Assembly: GCA_030144725.1 (NCBI GenBank)
Contig: JASKMD010000029.1
Location: forward strand, 6,061,538 to 6,125,537
Direction: 5' to 3'
Origin: Haematococcus lacustris
Taxonomy: Eukaryota > Chlorophyta > Chlorophyceae > Chlamydomonadales > Haematococcaceae
Length of the DNA: 64,000 bases
Shown in pieces: positions 20,905 to 31,815 of this stretch. Position numbers and translations under genes: made by a program. Within the stretch, counting starts at the first letter, position 1; the number at the start of each line of letters is the position of its first letter. A model generated the notes under the pieces. That model worked only from the letters and a program-made list of their open reading frames with translations, searched no databases and was not told the origin of the DNA.

Positions 20905-22175
20905 AAACCCAGCCCCCTTGTCCCTCACTAGGGCCTCCAGTTGAGCCGGATCTCCTGGCTGGCCACGCTCCTGGCTCCAGGCTGGGCGCACCAGGCGGGG
21001 TTCCACCTGCCCTGCTGGGGGCTTCCAGCCTGCGGGTCTTGTGGCACTGAGTTTGTCCAGCTCCACCTCACAGGGCTGCTTGCCATTCACTGCTGAGCTG
21101 ACCCGGGTGGTGCGGTGCTCATCCACAAGCACCACCCTGCCTCGCCGCTGGCCTGCGCCCCTGGGCCTGCACACCAGGCTCGCAGCACCGCATCAGCACC
21201 CCACCCACCCCCAGTGCCAATGGTAGCTGCACCAAAGAACACCACCAGCTGCTTGGCATGATTGTGGCGCTTCATGGACAGCTCCGCCATGTCCTCCTCC
21301 AACTGCAGCCATGCACACAAGGCACACACATGGTGGCTGACATGGTGACACCAGGTTAGGCATGGCACAATCAACTACTCGTTCACCTCATGCCACACCC
21401 ACCACCTCAGGTTCTGAATCTGACTCCGAGTCAGACTGTGGCTCTGGCTCAGAGTCACAATCTGACTCGGAGTCAGAGTCAGTGTTGAACTCCATGTTGG
21501 CACGCTGGGCAGGGGCAGGCTGGGCAGGGGCCCGTGGGGGTAGGGGGGGTAGGGGGGGAGCATCAGGGGGTTGGGGGGGCTGCACGGCTGGAGGCTGAGG
21601 GGCGCTGGGGAAGCCCGGGGTAGGGTAGCCCACCAGGCACGTCAGAATAATGCGCAAGACAAGCAATGATGCGATGACGCGGAGCTGGGAGTGGATTTCA
21701 GCCCGCAGCCGGAGGTGCTCCCGCAGCTTGCGCCTCGTCTTATTGCAGCCGCGCAGCACTGCGCCCTCGGGGACCTTGATGACCTGCAGCCAAATAAAGT
21801 TGCCATTTTGACAGGCCAAGACACAAAGCGGGGTCAACACAAACAGTGCGGGGACACATAAGGCGGGGGCGCCACCTGACGTCTACGCGTGGTCCAGCCA
21901 TCCCGTCGCTCCTGGCGTTGCTTGCCTTGAGAGGAACGAGACGCTGCAATGGAACCAACAGGAGCGACGGGTTATCACACAGCGCGTAGCCCACTGTAGC
22001 CCACAGTCGGCTAGGGTCACGCACCTTTCTGTTTCTTTCCCGGGTCCTTCTTGTGCCTCTTCTTTGCCATCACGCGATGCGCAGTGCGACGGGCGGTGGC
22101 CTTTTCAAGCAACTTGGGTTTCCCGTGAAAAATACACGGTTGTGTGAAAATAAACATTAACCCAGCCTGACACAC
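20905..22175 (-). pseudogene. Fanzor-like element copy (type A) with middle region
   Basis: Reading leftwards on the minus strand, exon 1 starts at about 22072 (MAKKRHKKDPGKKQK) and ends at a GTGCGT donor. Exon 2 follows TTCCATTGCAG and runs through IWLQVIKVPEGAVLRGCNKT and HLRLRAEIHSQLRVIASLL into a Pro-rich and acidic Ser repeat. A deletion then joins this to a later part (21374-20950) with KQLVVFFGAATIGTGGGWG, VVLVDEHRTTRVSSAVNG and CEVELDKLSATRPAGW, the region between RuvC-I and the zinc finger. It ends abruptly after SQERGQP, fused to the element's right end (20955-20905). RuvC-I and RuvC-III are missing. This is the best copy for the middle of the protein. Confidence 0.6.
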
Positions 22176-22239
22176 GTCACTGTGCTGAAGCCTGCTGCCG
22201 CTAGTAGGCGAATAGTCTGCTGCTAGTCTGCTGCTACTG

Positions 22240-22321
<82 letters not shown>

Positions 22322-22375
22322 GCTGCCGCTGCCGCTGCCGCTGCCGCTGCCGCTGCTGCTGCCGCTGCCGCCCTC
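22240..22375. repeat. CTG/CCGCTG microsatellite
   Basis: About 27 CTG triplets are followed by CCGCTG hexamers. Open frames through it encode Ser/Gly or Leu runs and are not taken as genes. Confidence 0.95.
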
Positions 22376-22479
22376 ATAGCCACGGTCCCATAGCCACTTG
22401 CGGCCCAGGCTGAGGCCATAGCATACAGAGCTAGCTGCCCATGCCACCAGCACAGCTTCAGGCAACGCTAGTCACTGTC

Positions 22480-22740
22480 CCTGATGCGCTGCGTGATGAG
22501 CGCTGGGGAGCCATCCCGGTGAAGCCGCCTGCTTGGCTGCTGTGCGGTGGGTGGGTATTGGGGGTGGTCATCCCGGTTCAGCCACCTGCCCCGTGCAAGG
22601 GCTGAGCCAGTGGCCAGGTGGCAGGTGCTGGGTGCGCTTGGCGGCCTTGCCCTGGCCTTTGGTGAGCTGGGCAACCTGATCAGTCTTGGCAGCTTTGGAA
22701 AGCCTGGCTGGCAGGGGTGTGCCGGGTCAGGGCTCTGATG
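22480..22740 (-). pseudogene. Decayed Fanzor-like relic
   Basis: The minus strand shows, in different frames, LTKGQGKAAKRTQ and RWLNRDD. These match the linker TKGKGKAAKAK and the RWLDRD motif of the copy at 26345-27150. Several frameshifts are present. Confidence 0.4.
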
Positions 22741-24700
22741 GTTTTGACTTTCTGATGGATTGATTGACGGAAGGGCTGCCTGGGCGCGTGGCAGGGGGAT
22801 TCTGGCCTTAAGGCGCCTAAGGCGCCCCAGGTGGGTCACAAGGGGCCCTGCACCGGTCCGTGACCTGCAGTTCGCGATGTGGCTTACACCGCTTAAGCCG
22901 TCAGCCGTTAGTGACCCGCAGTGGCTGCTGGCTGGGTGCAACAGCCAGAGCCTCACATGTGTCGCCTGGAGCCTCCCACCCCCCTGGTGGACAGCCCTGG
23001 TGGCTTGAGTGTGCTCTTCACAGCTGCTCTTCCCAGGATTGAGGACTTCGTGAAGCTGAGATGACCCAGCTGATGCTGATGCTGACCCGGTGACACTCAG
23101 GCCGGCATTGGCCCCAGCACCACCTGGGTTTGCCCCAGCACCACCTAGCTGTGCATGCACGACATGCCCACTGTGGATCCGCCATGTGCCAGCAGCTGGG
23201 TCAGCCCTAAGGCAGCAGGGTGTGCGGGGTTGGGGTGGCAGGGCCGGCCTCCACCACCTCCCAATACACACCCTATGTGCTGCTTTCGGGGCACAACCAG
23301 CGGCACCCAGCCCCAGGTGCTGGAGCAGCACCTACTGCAATGACTGTTTGCCTGCCAACCATCCCGAACCGCTGCCACACCTACCAAGGGGTTCAAGCAC
23401 CCCGGGTTCAAGGGTGAGGAGGATGGCCAGTGGCGCGATGACTTGGCGCCCACATGCCACGCCCCCTTGCATCCAGGATACTCCTCTCACACTACGTCCT
23501 CATGGCCAGCGTAACCAAACATGGCGCGGGTTGGCCACCAGGGAAGGTTGGGCTGGTTGGGCTGCTCGCCTCGCCAGTTGCTGAGTTGCTGGGTTGCATT
23601 GCATGCAGCACAGTGTCCTGTTCAATGACGTCACCTGTGGCGTCACCCGGCCCTGCGCGGGTTGCGCCACCCTGAGGCTGCGCTGCCTGCCTGCTGCCGC
23701 TGATGCTGCCACCGCCATCAGTGGGCAGCTGGAGTGCTAGCATCTGCCGAATGAGACTCCGGCTCCACCCTTGACTCACTGACTGTATCCCATGCAGCCC
23801 CCAGCTGCCAGGCTCCTGGGGTGGAAGGAGGAGGGTGGAGGGCGGGTGGCGCATTCTTACATCGTAGATAATGATGTCCCAGCTTAGGGCAGGCCAGGGT
23901 CTGATTACAGCTGCAGCTCCCTGCATGACCTGTCGGCCCATGCATATGAGGGCCAGGGAGGTCGAGGGTTGAGCCGTTTGTGCCAAACAGGCTCCTGACC
24001 ACCAGCCACACGGTTGTAGGGCTGCCATTGATAGCCTCCTGTGGAGCTGTGCTTCCCTGGGCCTTCAGATGCAGTGGCTGGGGGTGCCCCTGCCTGCCTT
24101 CCTGCTGCTGTCAGAACCGCAGCCAACGCCAGTAGCTTCGCTGCCCTTTTATACTGCGGGGCTGTCCTTCCATCATGCGGGGCTGCCCTTCCATGATGCA
24201 GGCAGTCCCTGCAGCGCTATCTGGCTCACGCCTGCAGCTGATCAACTCCATGGTGCAGACTAGGATACGAACTGTAGCCCAAGCCTGCAGCCATGCAGCT
24301 TGAGCAGGGGATCCGGGGTGGGATTGGGGACAGGGTTTGCAGCCGTCAAGGATGCAGTGGTAGCAGTGGAGGGCCAGGCAGTGGATGTGCCAGGCAGGTC
24401 AGCTATAGTGTGAGGAGGAGTGTCGATCCCGTCGCCCTTTCACGTTATGGCAGAGGCTGTGAGTGCTGCCTGGCCTGCTACCTGCCCACTGCTGCCGGCA
24501 TAGGCTGCTGCGCCGCTTCACTGAGTGCACCCCAACCACGACTTACGACAGGGTCACTGGTGCAGGCCATGGCCTTGGTTTCACCACAGCAATCACTGCG
24601 GCGCCAATCAATGCATGAGATTGAGATCCCTGGGGCACTAAGCAGCCACACCCACTAGCTTGCTCACCCACAACATGTGTGACCGTCACCCTGAAATGGT
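22741..24700. other. Long stretch without recognisable gene
   Basis: Open frames on both strands (for example 22468-23331 minus and 23492-24028 minus) lack family motifs and overlap each other, so none is called. A GGCTTACACCGCT(T/G)AAGCCGT motif at about 22882 recurs at 62778. Near 24135-24200 are two copies of CTGCCCTTCCAT-like repeats. Confidence 0.4.
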
Positions 24701-25645
24701 GTGCTGGCCACTGCTGGTATGTTCAGGTGGATGCCGCGCCCGCCCCTGCCAGCGCCCGTTGCATCCCAATGCCTCCCTGCACTGTCCCAGCCGCGAGCGC
24801 TGTCAGCAGGAGGCTTCCCTGGCTGGAAACTCAGCTCCATCACGCCGGCCAAGGCAGGGCCCATCATCCCTGCCCCTGCCTCCACCACCCAGCAGCCGAG
24901 CTTGGCATCCAAATCAGGGCACCATGTAACCCAGCACGCGCATCACCCTGCCCTGCCCTGTGGGCTGCTTCCTGCAGCAGCAAGCTCCGCTGGCGAGCAG
25001 GCAGGCATGCAGCAGCTCACGTCCTTCTTCACTCCCACAGCCAAAGCCATGGCTGCCAAGCCCAAGGAAGTGGGTAGGTCAGCAGCCCTGGCCGCTGCGT
25101 CGCCTGCTGTTGCCACGGCTGCTAGGCCAGCAGGGTGGGGCCAGGGCAGAGCCAGCAGCAGCCCAGGAGGTGCTGCTAAGAGAGTGCAGGCGGTGCAACA
25201 GGGGGCCGCTACGGGGCAGAGGGTGGCGCCAGTGGGTGCAAGCAGCCATCCTGCACCTGACCAGCAGCCAGGCGCTGAGCAGCCTGACACCCAGCGCCCC
25301 CTACAGCCAGCTGAGGGTCTGCTAGCCATCCCAGGGCTCCCCCCAGCAGCCAGGGCCCACTCTGGCTCCAGCCCTGCTTGCCCGGACAAGGACGCAACAA
25401 CAGCTGCCTGCCACGCCAGCCTCCCATCTCACACCTCACAGCCTGCGGTGTTCAGCCACAGTGGAGGAGGTGGGGACATCGCTGACATGGAGCCTAAACA
25501 TGGCAGCTGTGCTGGTGGTGGTGGCAGGGAGGCTATACAGGATGCGTGCAGCCCTGAAACGGTGCAGGCGGCAGCAGAAGAGCCAGTTGAGAGAGAGGAG
25601 GGGGGTGCCAGCCATGATCCGTTTTTCACACAAACGCAGGTGTGA
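24701..25645 (+). CDS. Possible terminal exon with PIP-box-like motif
   Basis: The 314-residue open frame is Ala/Pro/Ser-rich and largely disordered. One motif stands out: GMQQLTSFFTPTAKA at about residues 101-115. It resembles the PCNA-binding box of Y-family polymerases, which have Met rather than Gln at the first position (MxxLxxFF). The ORF ends DPFFTQTQV. No enzymatic domain is present, so this would be the C-terminal exon of a longer gene. The start Met is not meaningful. The opposite strand also has open frames, so coding status is uncertain. Confidence 0.35.
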   Translation: MLATAGMFRWMPRPPLPAPVASQCLPALSQPRALSAGGFPGWKLSSITPAKAGPIIPAPASTTQQPSLASKSGHHVTQHAHHPALPCGLLPAAASSAGEQAGMQQLTSFFTPTAKAMAAKPKEVGRSAALAAASPAVATAARPAGWGQGRASSSPGGAAKRVQAVQQGAATGQRVAPVGASSHPAPDQQPGAEQPDTQRPLQPAEGLLAIPGLPPAARAHSGSSPACPDKDATTAACHASLPSHTSQPAVFSHSGGGGDIADMEPKHGSCAGGGGREAIQDACSPETVQAAAEEPVEREEGGASHDPFFTQTQV

Positions 25646-26344
25646 TGGGCCAGGGTCACACTTAGGTCTCAATGTGGTCCAGGGTTGCAAGGGTTAAGCC
25701 GCTGCCCTAGGCTGGATTGCTGCCAGGGTCAGTCCGACTTGGCAGCATTATGGAGCCAACCAGGTCTAGAGTCAGCTGGAGCGATGTATATGCCTCCTTG
25801 GCGTGGTAGGCACACAGCTGTGGTTCCTGCGCCCACTGGCTTGTACACAGCCCTGGATTGGGGCAGTGTGGCCTGGACCTCGGTGGTTGAAGGTGCTGAA
25901 GGCCCCATGGGCCACGTGCCATGTGCAGTGCATGTCAGGTGTGAGACTGGGGACACAATGCTGCTATGACACAATGCTGCTATGACATAGGTAGGCAGGT
26001 CAAGACGTAGGTAGGTTGCGTATGTCAACGTATAGGTAGGTTGAGATCACTGCAAGAGTATGATCTATGACCACGCTCTCCATTTCTATTCAGCGTCAGT
26101 GTCAGTATATCACTAGGTTGGTGGCTTGCCCTGCTGAATACGCTAGAGTTCGCAATGCAGGCACGAGGTCACTCCAATGATAACATGTTGGTGAATGATG
26201 GGGCCGTGAGTGACCTCAAGAGCAACGATGGTAACATCGTGACTGATGCACCCGCGTGTTCACTCAGGGACGTCTGCATGCAGCAGGCACACCACTGAGA
26301 CTGGGACACCCGAGGCATTGGCTCGCCCTTGTCCCCTTGTCCCC
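25646..26344. other. Intergenic, no gene recognised
   Basis: There are short GTAGGTAGGT-like repeats near 25988-26042 and otherwise unique sequence. No exon is supported. Confidence 0.4.
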
Positions 26345-26590
26345 AGCCCCCTTGTCCCTCACTAGGGCCTCCAGTTGAGCCGGATCAGAAGTACCTACCA
26401 GCAGCCACTAGCAGCCACTAACTAGATCCGACCCAAACAGTGTCATTGGGCTGTGTGGAGTAAACCCAGTGCACATGGCACATGAGCCGCCTACCACCTA
26501 CACTATTGCCTGACCCGAGGGCTATGATGTAGAGTTGGCATGACCTGCATGCACTAATCGTAAGCTGATGACGGCTCAACGAAGGGGGCA
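26345..26590 (-). ncRNA. Conserved right-end module, candidate guide-RNA scaffold
   Basis: About 245 bases between the Fanzor-like stop codon and the element terminus recur at 43676-43925 (minus) and 59337-59615 (plus), with the distal part also at 5640-5790 and 20905-20955. Shared blocks are ATCAGCTTAC, GCATGCCAACTCTAC-like, TACTCCACACAGCCCAA, TAGTGGCTGC repeats and GGCTCAA(A/C)TGGAGGCCC. In TnpB and Fanzor systems the guide RNA comes from the 3' end of the gene and the right end, which is why this conserved noncoding block is a candidate. There is no expression evidence. Confidence 0.4.
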
Positions 26591-27150
26591 CACATTACTG
26601 TGCCACAGCAGGCTGCTGCTGCTGCTGCTGCTGCTGCTGGGCCTTGGGTGGCTTGTCTTGCAGCCGCTTGTAGCCCAGGCCAGGGTACTCCTTGCCTTTG
26701 GCTGGCAGAGCTCCCTGGTCTGGCCACCAGCACAGCTCCAGCAGGCGCCACCTGCTCTCCCCAATGCGCTGCATGTTCAATGCCGCATTGCAGTCCCTGT
26801 CCAGCCACCTGCCTGGCTGCGGTGCTGGCTTGGCTTTGGCAGCCTTGCCCTTGCCCTTGGTGGGCTCAGCTGCCGGCTTGCTGCGCTTGGCTGGAGGGGG
26901 AGTGCTGGGCCCTGGCTCTGAGGCTGCTGGCTGTGTGGCTGCCTGGCTGCTGCGTGGGGCCTGTGGGGGCTTGCGGGGGGCCACTACAGGGCACCACACC
27001 AGGCCCCGCACTGGCTGGCCACGCTCATGGCTCCAGGCTGGGCGCACCAGGCTGGGTTCCACCTGCCCTGCTGGGAGCTCTCAGTCTGCAGGCCTGGTGG
27101 CACTGAGTTTGTCCAGCTCCACCTCACAGTCCTCCCGTGTAATGTGTAAC
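26345..27150 (-). pseudogene. Fanzor-like C-terminal module with right end (type A)
   Basis: This is the best-preserved C-terminus in the window. The minus-strand frame 27062-26595 (155 residues) runs from LVRPAWSHERGQPVRGLVWC through a Lys/Pro linker to GRWLDRDCNAALNMQRIGES and on to LELCWWPDQGALPAKGKEYP. It finishes with a Gln tract and PAVAQ-stop. RDCNAALNM fits the RuvC-III motif of TnpB/Fanzor, with the catalytic Asp in RD. A stop separates this from CEVELDKLSATRPA just upstream. After the stop, 26590-26345 is the conserved noncoding right end. The fragment begins immediately after the AAGAB-like stop codon at 27151. Confidence 0.65.
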
Positions 27151-28502
27151 TCAGCCCGCATCCTCGCTGTCCTCCCCGCTGCCTTCCCCCAGCAGCGCTG
27201 CCATGCGCAGGGCCAGCTCTGCAGCCTGCTCGCGCCTCTCCTTGTCAGACAATTGCGACAGTGAGGCCTTAGCGCCTGCGGCCAGCACACCAGCAGAGCC
27301 AGGCCCTGGCAGCTCCGTGACTGTGCCTCACCCGGGCATGGTGCCACTGCTCCCATGATGACAAAGCATTTGCTGTTGGTGCCACATACAGCACAGGCAG
27401 CGCCCTGGCCAGTGGAGGGCCCTCTCAGCACTAGCTACAGCAACCTGTGCGGCAAATGTCATGGGATAGCAGACATGCGCCATTCATGCAGCAAGTGCAT
27501 AGCAAAATGACGGACTACTTGCTGCCCTCTGCCTTCCCAACCTGACTCACCAGCCAGGTCCTTGAACAGCTGCTCAAAGGCATCCTCGTCTTCTGGCAAG
27601 CCACAGCTCCCATCTCCGTGCCCTTGCTGTGTTGCAGCAGCAGCCTGTTCCTGGACCTGACCCGGGCCCTGGGGACCACTCCCTGGACCTGCTGGTGCTG
27701 GTGCGCAGGGGGGGCCTGCTACTTGCTCTGCCACTGAGCTGGGCTCCTGGCTGTGCAACATGCCACCACCTGCTGACTCAGCTGCACCCTCCGCCTGCGC
27801 AGGCTGCAAACCTCTTGCTGCCACCACCCCTTGGCCTGCTGGCCGTGCTTGCATAGCTGGCTGCTGCGGCCCAGGGGGCTTGCGGGTCAGGCCTGGCCAC
27901 ATGTGCGCCTGCAGAGCTTCCCTCACCCTGGCCACCCCCTGAGGCTCACCGTCCAGCTGGAGCTGAGCATCCACTGCCGCATCTGTCAAGCAGCACTCTA
28001 CATACTCATAGCCATGCTCAGAGCACCATAGCATCGCTGCATCAAGGTGTGAGGGGCGCTGCGCCTCCACGCTGCTGCAGGAAGTGCGCTGGGAGTTTGT
28101 CAAGAGCTTGTCAGCGTGGCTTGCCACCATGAGGCACACTCCGGCATCACTGCTGCTGTGTCGCTCGCCCCAGGAGGTCGCAGGAGGCAAGGAGTCAGGG
28201 TGTGTTGCACTGACGACCAGGATGATAGCATCGTCAGGTGCAATTCTGCCATGCAGCTCGCAGTCGCTGGCTGTCACTCGCAGTACGACTGTTGCAGTAT
28301 AGTATTTGTTGTCGATGGTGACGCGTGTGCCCAGATCTGCTATCTGTCCATCAGAGTCACATTGATCGCTCTCATTCGTCGGAAACAGCTGGCTCGCCAG
28401 GGAATGGCGCCCCGACGATGCCACACCGACGATCCATATGCTAGGCAGCGTATGAGACATCCTCAAGAAGACGCTACCCGACAAAGACCATGCAAGAGAC
28501 AA
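27151..28502 (-). CDS. Alpha/gamma-adaptin-binding protein p34-like (AAGAB)
   Basis: AAGAB/p34 proteins (yeast Irc6 family) are cytosolic chaperones that bind adaptor complex AP-1/AP-2 subunits during assembly. They combine a pseudo-GTPase fold with a C-terminal helical hairpin. Two exons fit: 28502-27551 and 27275-27151, phase 1. With the first Met this gives 358 residues; Met15 at 28460 (MSHTLPSIWIVGVASSGRHS) is the more likely start and gives 344. A P-loop-like GVASSGRHS is visible (Arg for the usual Lys). Further on is PDDAIILVVSATH. The C-terminus reads DEDAFEQLFKDLAG joined to AKASLSQLSDKERREQAAEL, typical of the family's helical tail. A long Gln/Ala/Gly-rich linker lies between. The gene's stop touches a Fanzor-like fragment. 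Confidence 0.72.
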
Positions 28503-28688
28503 TTTTAAACCCTACAGCCCTCATGCAACACCAAAATAAAGCATGAGTTGTAATCAAACACAGGCTGCGAGATCATTATTGTAACGGCTACTGACAGTGT
28601 GCCTAATGTCCACTCCAGCTCAGCCTTCTGGTGTGTGTGCCTCCAGGCTACTACTAGCAAGAGCTCTACCCTACTCTATAGCTCTTAC
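28503..28688. promoter_or_regulatory. Probable promoter/5' UTR of the AAGAB-like gene
   Basis: The gap between the AAGAB-like start and the Fanzor-like fragment holds no recognised motif. It is called only from position. Confidence 0.25.
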
Positions 28689-29345
28689 TCACATACATCC
28701 CCTTTGTGAGGGGTTTGGTATCTTGGTTTTGGGATTGTCTTGCAGTAGCTGGCTATCGCCGCCACTTGCGCCACCACTTACGCAGCAGGGCCTTGTCACG
28801 CAAGTACACCCACTCCTGGCTTGGCTGGCCTGGCTTTGGACCAGAACCTTGGACCAGAACCTTGCCACCACGCGCTGCTTGCCACAGTACAGCCTGAACT
28901 TGGCGTTGGCCCAGCGCGGCTTGGAGACCTTTGCCCACATGGCGTCGTACGTCGCCAGGACTGTGTCGGCGAAACGCCGGTACGAGGCCAGCGAGCTTGG
29001 CTTGTAGCCGCTGTCGCGGTAGTACTGCCCGGCGGTTAGAGATCTCTGCCACACGGACACCACTGTGCCGGCAGCGCTGCGCTCCTCGTGCGCCACTGTT
29101 GCCATGCTTGTTTTGCCGGGGTCCACGCCCAGCCACTCCGCGTCGAGGTGGGCCAGCGGGTTGACTGCGCCCATGTGCTTGCCCATCCGCGGCGGCTCTG
29201 CGGGTGGCGCGGCAGGCTTGGGCCGCAGGAACATCACGCTGAGGGCGACTCCGTCGGTGTGCACGATCTGCGCGAAGCTGTGCTTGGGGCTGGCGAGCTT
29301 TTGGCGGCGAGGGTCGGGCAGCAATGCGTCCCATCGGTTGGCCAC
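28689..29345 (-). pseudogene. Fanzor-like fragment with RuvC-I motif
   Basis: Entering after a GGCCGCAG acceptor at 29345, the minus frame reads VANRWDALLPDPRRQK, then FAQIVHTDGVALSVMFLRPK. The RuvC-I-like strand AEWLGVDPGKTSMATVAHEE follows, with the candidate catalytic Asp in GVDPG. Next come SLASYRRFADTVLATYDAMW and WANAKFRLYCGKQRVVARFW. Compared with the expected layout, an internal segment after AGQYYRDSG appears lost (joined to YKPSS), and the frame ends before the RuvC-II region. A second frame continues DKALLRKWWRKW near 28760. The piece is cut upstream by the N gap. Confidence 0.62.
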
Positions 29346-29449
29346 CTGCGGCCACCATAAACACAACCAAGGCACCTCATCAGCCTGTGTAGGCAGCTGG
29401 CTGAAGGCTCAAACGGCAGTTGACAGCACACATGGCAGCTGACGGAGCA

Positions 29450-29949
29450 NNNNNNNNNNNNNNNNNNNNNNNNNNNNNNNNNNNNNNNNNNNNNNNNNNN
29501 NNNNNNNNNNNNNNNNNNNNNNNNNNNNNNNNNNNNNNNNNNNNNNNNNNNNNNNNNNNNNNNNNNNNNNNNNNNNNNNNNNNNNNNNNNNNNNNNNNNN
29601 NNNNNNNNNNNNNNNNNNNNNNNNNNNNNNNNNNNNNNNNNNNNNNNNNNNNNNNNNNNNNNNNNNNNNNNNNNNNNNNNNNNNNNNNNNNNNNNNNNNN
29701 NNNNNNNNNNNNNNNNNNNNNNNNNNNNNNNNNNNNNNNNNNNNNNNNNNNNNNNNNNNNNNNNNNNNNNNNNNNNNNNNNNNNNNNNNNNNNNNNNNNN
29801 NNNNNNNNNNNNNNNNNNNNNNNNNNNNNNNNNNNNNNNNNNNNNNNNNNNNNNNNNNNNNNNNNNNNNNNNNNNNNNNNNNNNNNNNNNNNNNNNNNNN
29901 NNNNNNNNNNNNNNNNNNNNNNNNNNNNNNNNNNNNNNNNNNNNNNNNN
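29450..29949. other. Assembly gap (500 N)
   Basis: Exactly 500 unknown bases. The gap separates the RuvC-I fragment from the satellite block, so upstream parts of that Fanzor-like copy may be hidden here. Confidence 1.
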
Positions 29950-30092
29950 ACACACAGGCAAATTAGTGCGGATATTCGTCATCCTAGGGGGGTAGTTTTT
30001 TGATGCGGTTCGCCTCGGATTGTCCTTGCGACTCCAACGCCACTTGACGCTTGTTGAAATTTTGAGTATGTGAGCAGTTGGAGTGTAGGTAC

Positions 30093-30178
30093 CTACAGTA
30101 CTGTAGACATCTACAGTACTGTAGATGTCTACAGTACTGTAGATGTCTACAGTACTGTAGAGGTCTACAGTACTGTAG
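30093..30178. repeat. Palindromic 18-bp satellite, small array
   Basis: Five copies of the palindrome CTACAGTACTGTAG separated by 4-base spacers, exact 18-bp period. Confidence 0.97.
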
Positions 30179-30182
30179 GTCA

Positions 30183-30880
30183 GATTTGACAAGGTCTCTT
30201 GTAAATAGGGTATCATGTTGTTCTCCACATTCAAACCACCATTTGCTACCGCGATTGCACCGTCAGCTTCTGCGTGCTATAAATAGTGAGAGGCGTCGAA
30301 GCGTAGGCCCGCAAGCTCGATATAGATATTTGTGCCGAAAGTTGTGTCCACGCAATAAGGTCGCCATAGGGAGCTACATACATACGTGTAAGGTCTAAGG
30401 CCGGGGCCCGTCTCTATCGCAAGCTAGGTCCGTTCTGTCGGTTGTACTGGGTAGCTCGGCTTGCAAGCTCCCGCAAAGCTGTGGATGTTGATGATGCCCC
30501 GCAATCACAACAACCTCCTGCACCGCACCCTCCCGTGTAATATCGAGTGCGGCAGAGATTGCCCCAAAAGTTGTTTGCGGTTGGCCATCAACCATCCATC
30601 ATTACATATAACCTCACATCATTACATCATGACTCTTAGCCTACATCATTACATCACCACTTGTGTTCCTAACACAAGGGCTAGGCTCAGGGTCGGTAAC
30701 GAATCCTAGAGGCTGAGTAGGGCTGGGCAGGGCTGGGCTGGGCTGGGCAACATAGGCACGCTTTGTTGTCAGCGCATTTGCATAGCACTGTCGGGATAGC
30801 AAACGAGCTTGGGCTACATTGAGATGTTCCTGCATGGGGGCGAAGGGGGCATGGGGGTTAAGGATGCATGGGGGGAAGGC
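30183..30880. other. Unique sequence between satellite arrays
   Basis: No gene is recognised. A short GGGCT array (about 30718-30750) and CATCATTACAT repeats (30595-30655) are present. Confidence 0.5.
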
Positions 30881-30882
30881 AC

Positions 30883-31814
30883 CTACAGTACTGTAGACAT
30901 CTACAGTACTGTAGACACCTACAGTACTGTAGACACCTACAGTACTGTAGACATCTACAGTACTGTAGGTGTCTACAGTACTGTAGACCCCTACAGTACT
31001 GTAGACCCCTACAGTACTGTAGACCCCTACAGTACTGTAGACCCCTACAGTACTGTAGACATCTACAGTACTGTAGACATCTACAGTACTGTAGACACCC
31101 ACAGTACTGTAGACACCTACAGTACTGTAGACACCTACAGTACTGTAGACACCTACAGTACTGTAGACCCCTACAGTACTGTAGACACCTACAGTACTGT
31201 AGACCCCTACAGTACTGTAGACATCTACAGTACTGTAGACATCTACAGTACTGTAGACACCCACAGTACTGTAGACACCTACAGTACTGTAGACCCCTAC
31301 AGTACTGTAGACCCCTACAGTACTGTAGACATCTACAGTACTGTAGACACCTACAGTACTGTAGACACCTACAGTACTGTAGACCCCTACAGTACTGTAG
31401 ACCCCTACAGTACTGTAGACCCCTACAGTACTGTAGACATCTACAGTACCGTAGACATCTACAGTACTGTAGACACCCACAGTACTGTAGACACCTACAG
31501 TACTGTAGACCCCTACAGTACTGTAGACACCTACAGTACTGTAGACATCTACAGTACTGTAGACACCTACAGTACTGTAGACACCTACAGTACTGTAGAC
31601 ACCTACAGTACTGTAGACACCTACAGTACTGTAGACCCCTACAGTACTGTAGACACCTACAGTACTGTAGACCCCTACAGTACTGTAGACATCTACAGTA
31701 CTGTAGACATCTACAGTACTGTAGACACCCACAGTACTGTAGACACCTACAGTACTGTAGACCCCTACAGTACTGTAGACACCTACAGTACTGTAGACAC
31801 CTACAGTACTGTAG
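30883..31814. repeat. Palindromic 18-bp satellite, 52 units
   Basis: The array is 932 bp, which is exactly 52 copies of the 14-bp palindrome CTACAGTACTGTAG separated by 51 four-base spacers. Spacers are mostly ACAT, ACAC or ACCC; a few palindromes carry one change (CCACAG or TACCGTAG). Because 18 is divisible by 3 and the unit is self-complementary, open frames run on both strands (YSTVDT-type peptides). These are artefacts, not genes. Confidence 0.98.
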
Positions 31815-31815
31815 G

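Noticed and set aside
22468..23331. 287-residue minus-strand frame as a gene
   Set aside because: No domain; its end overlaps a decayed Fanzor-like relic and the opposite strand is equally open.
30883..31814. CRISPR array
   Set aside because: Spacers are only 4 bases and non-unique, the repeat is a 14-bp palindrome, and the host is a eukaryote.
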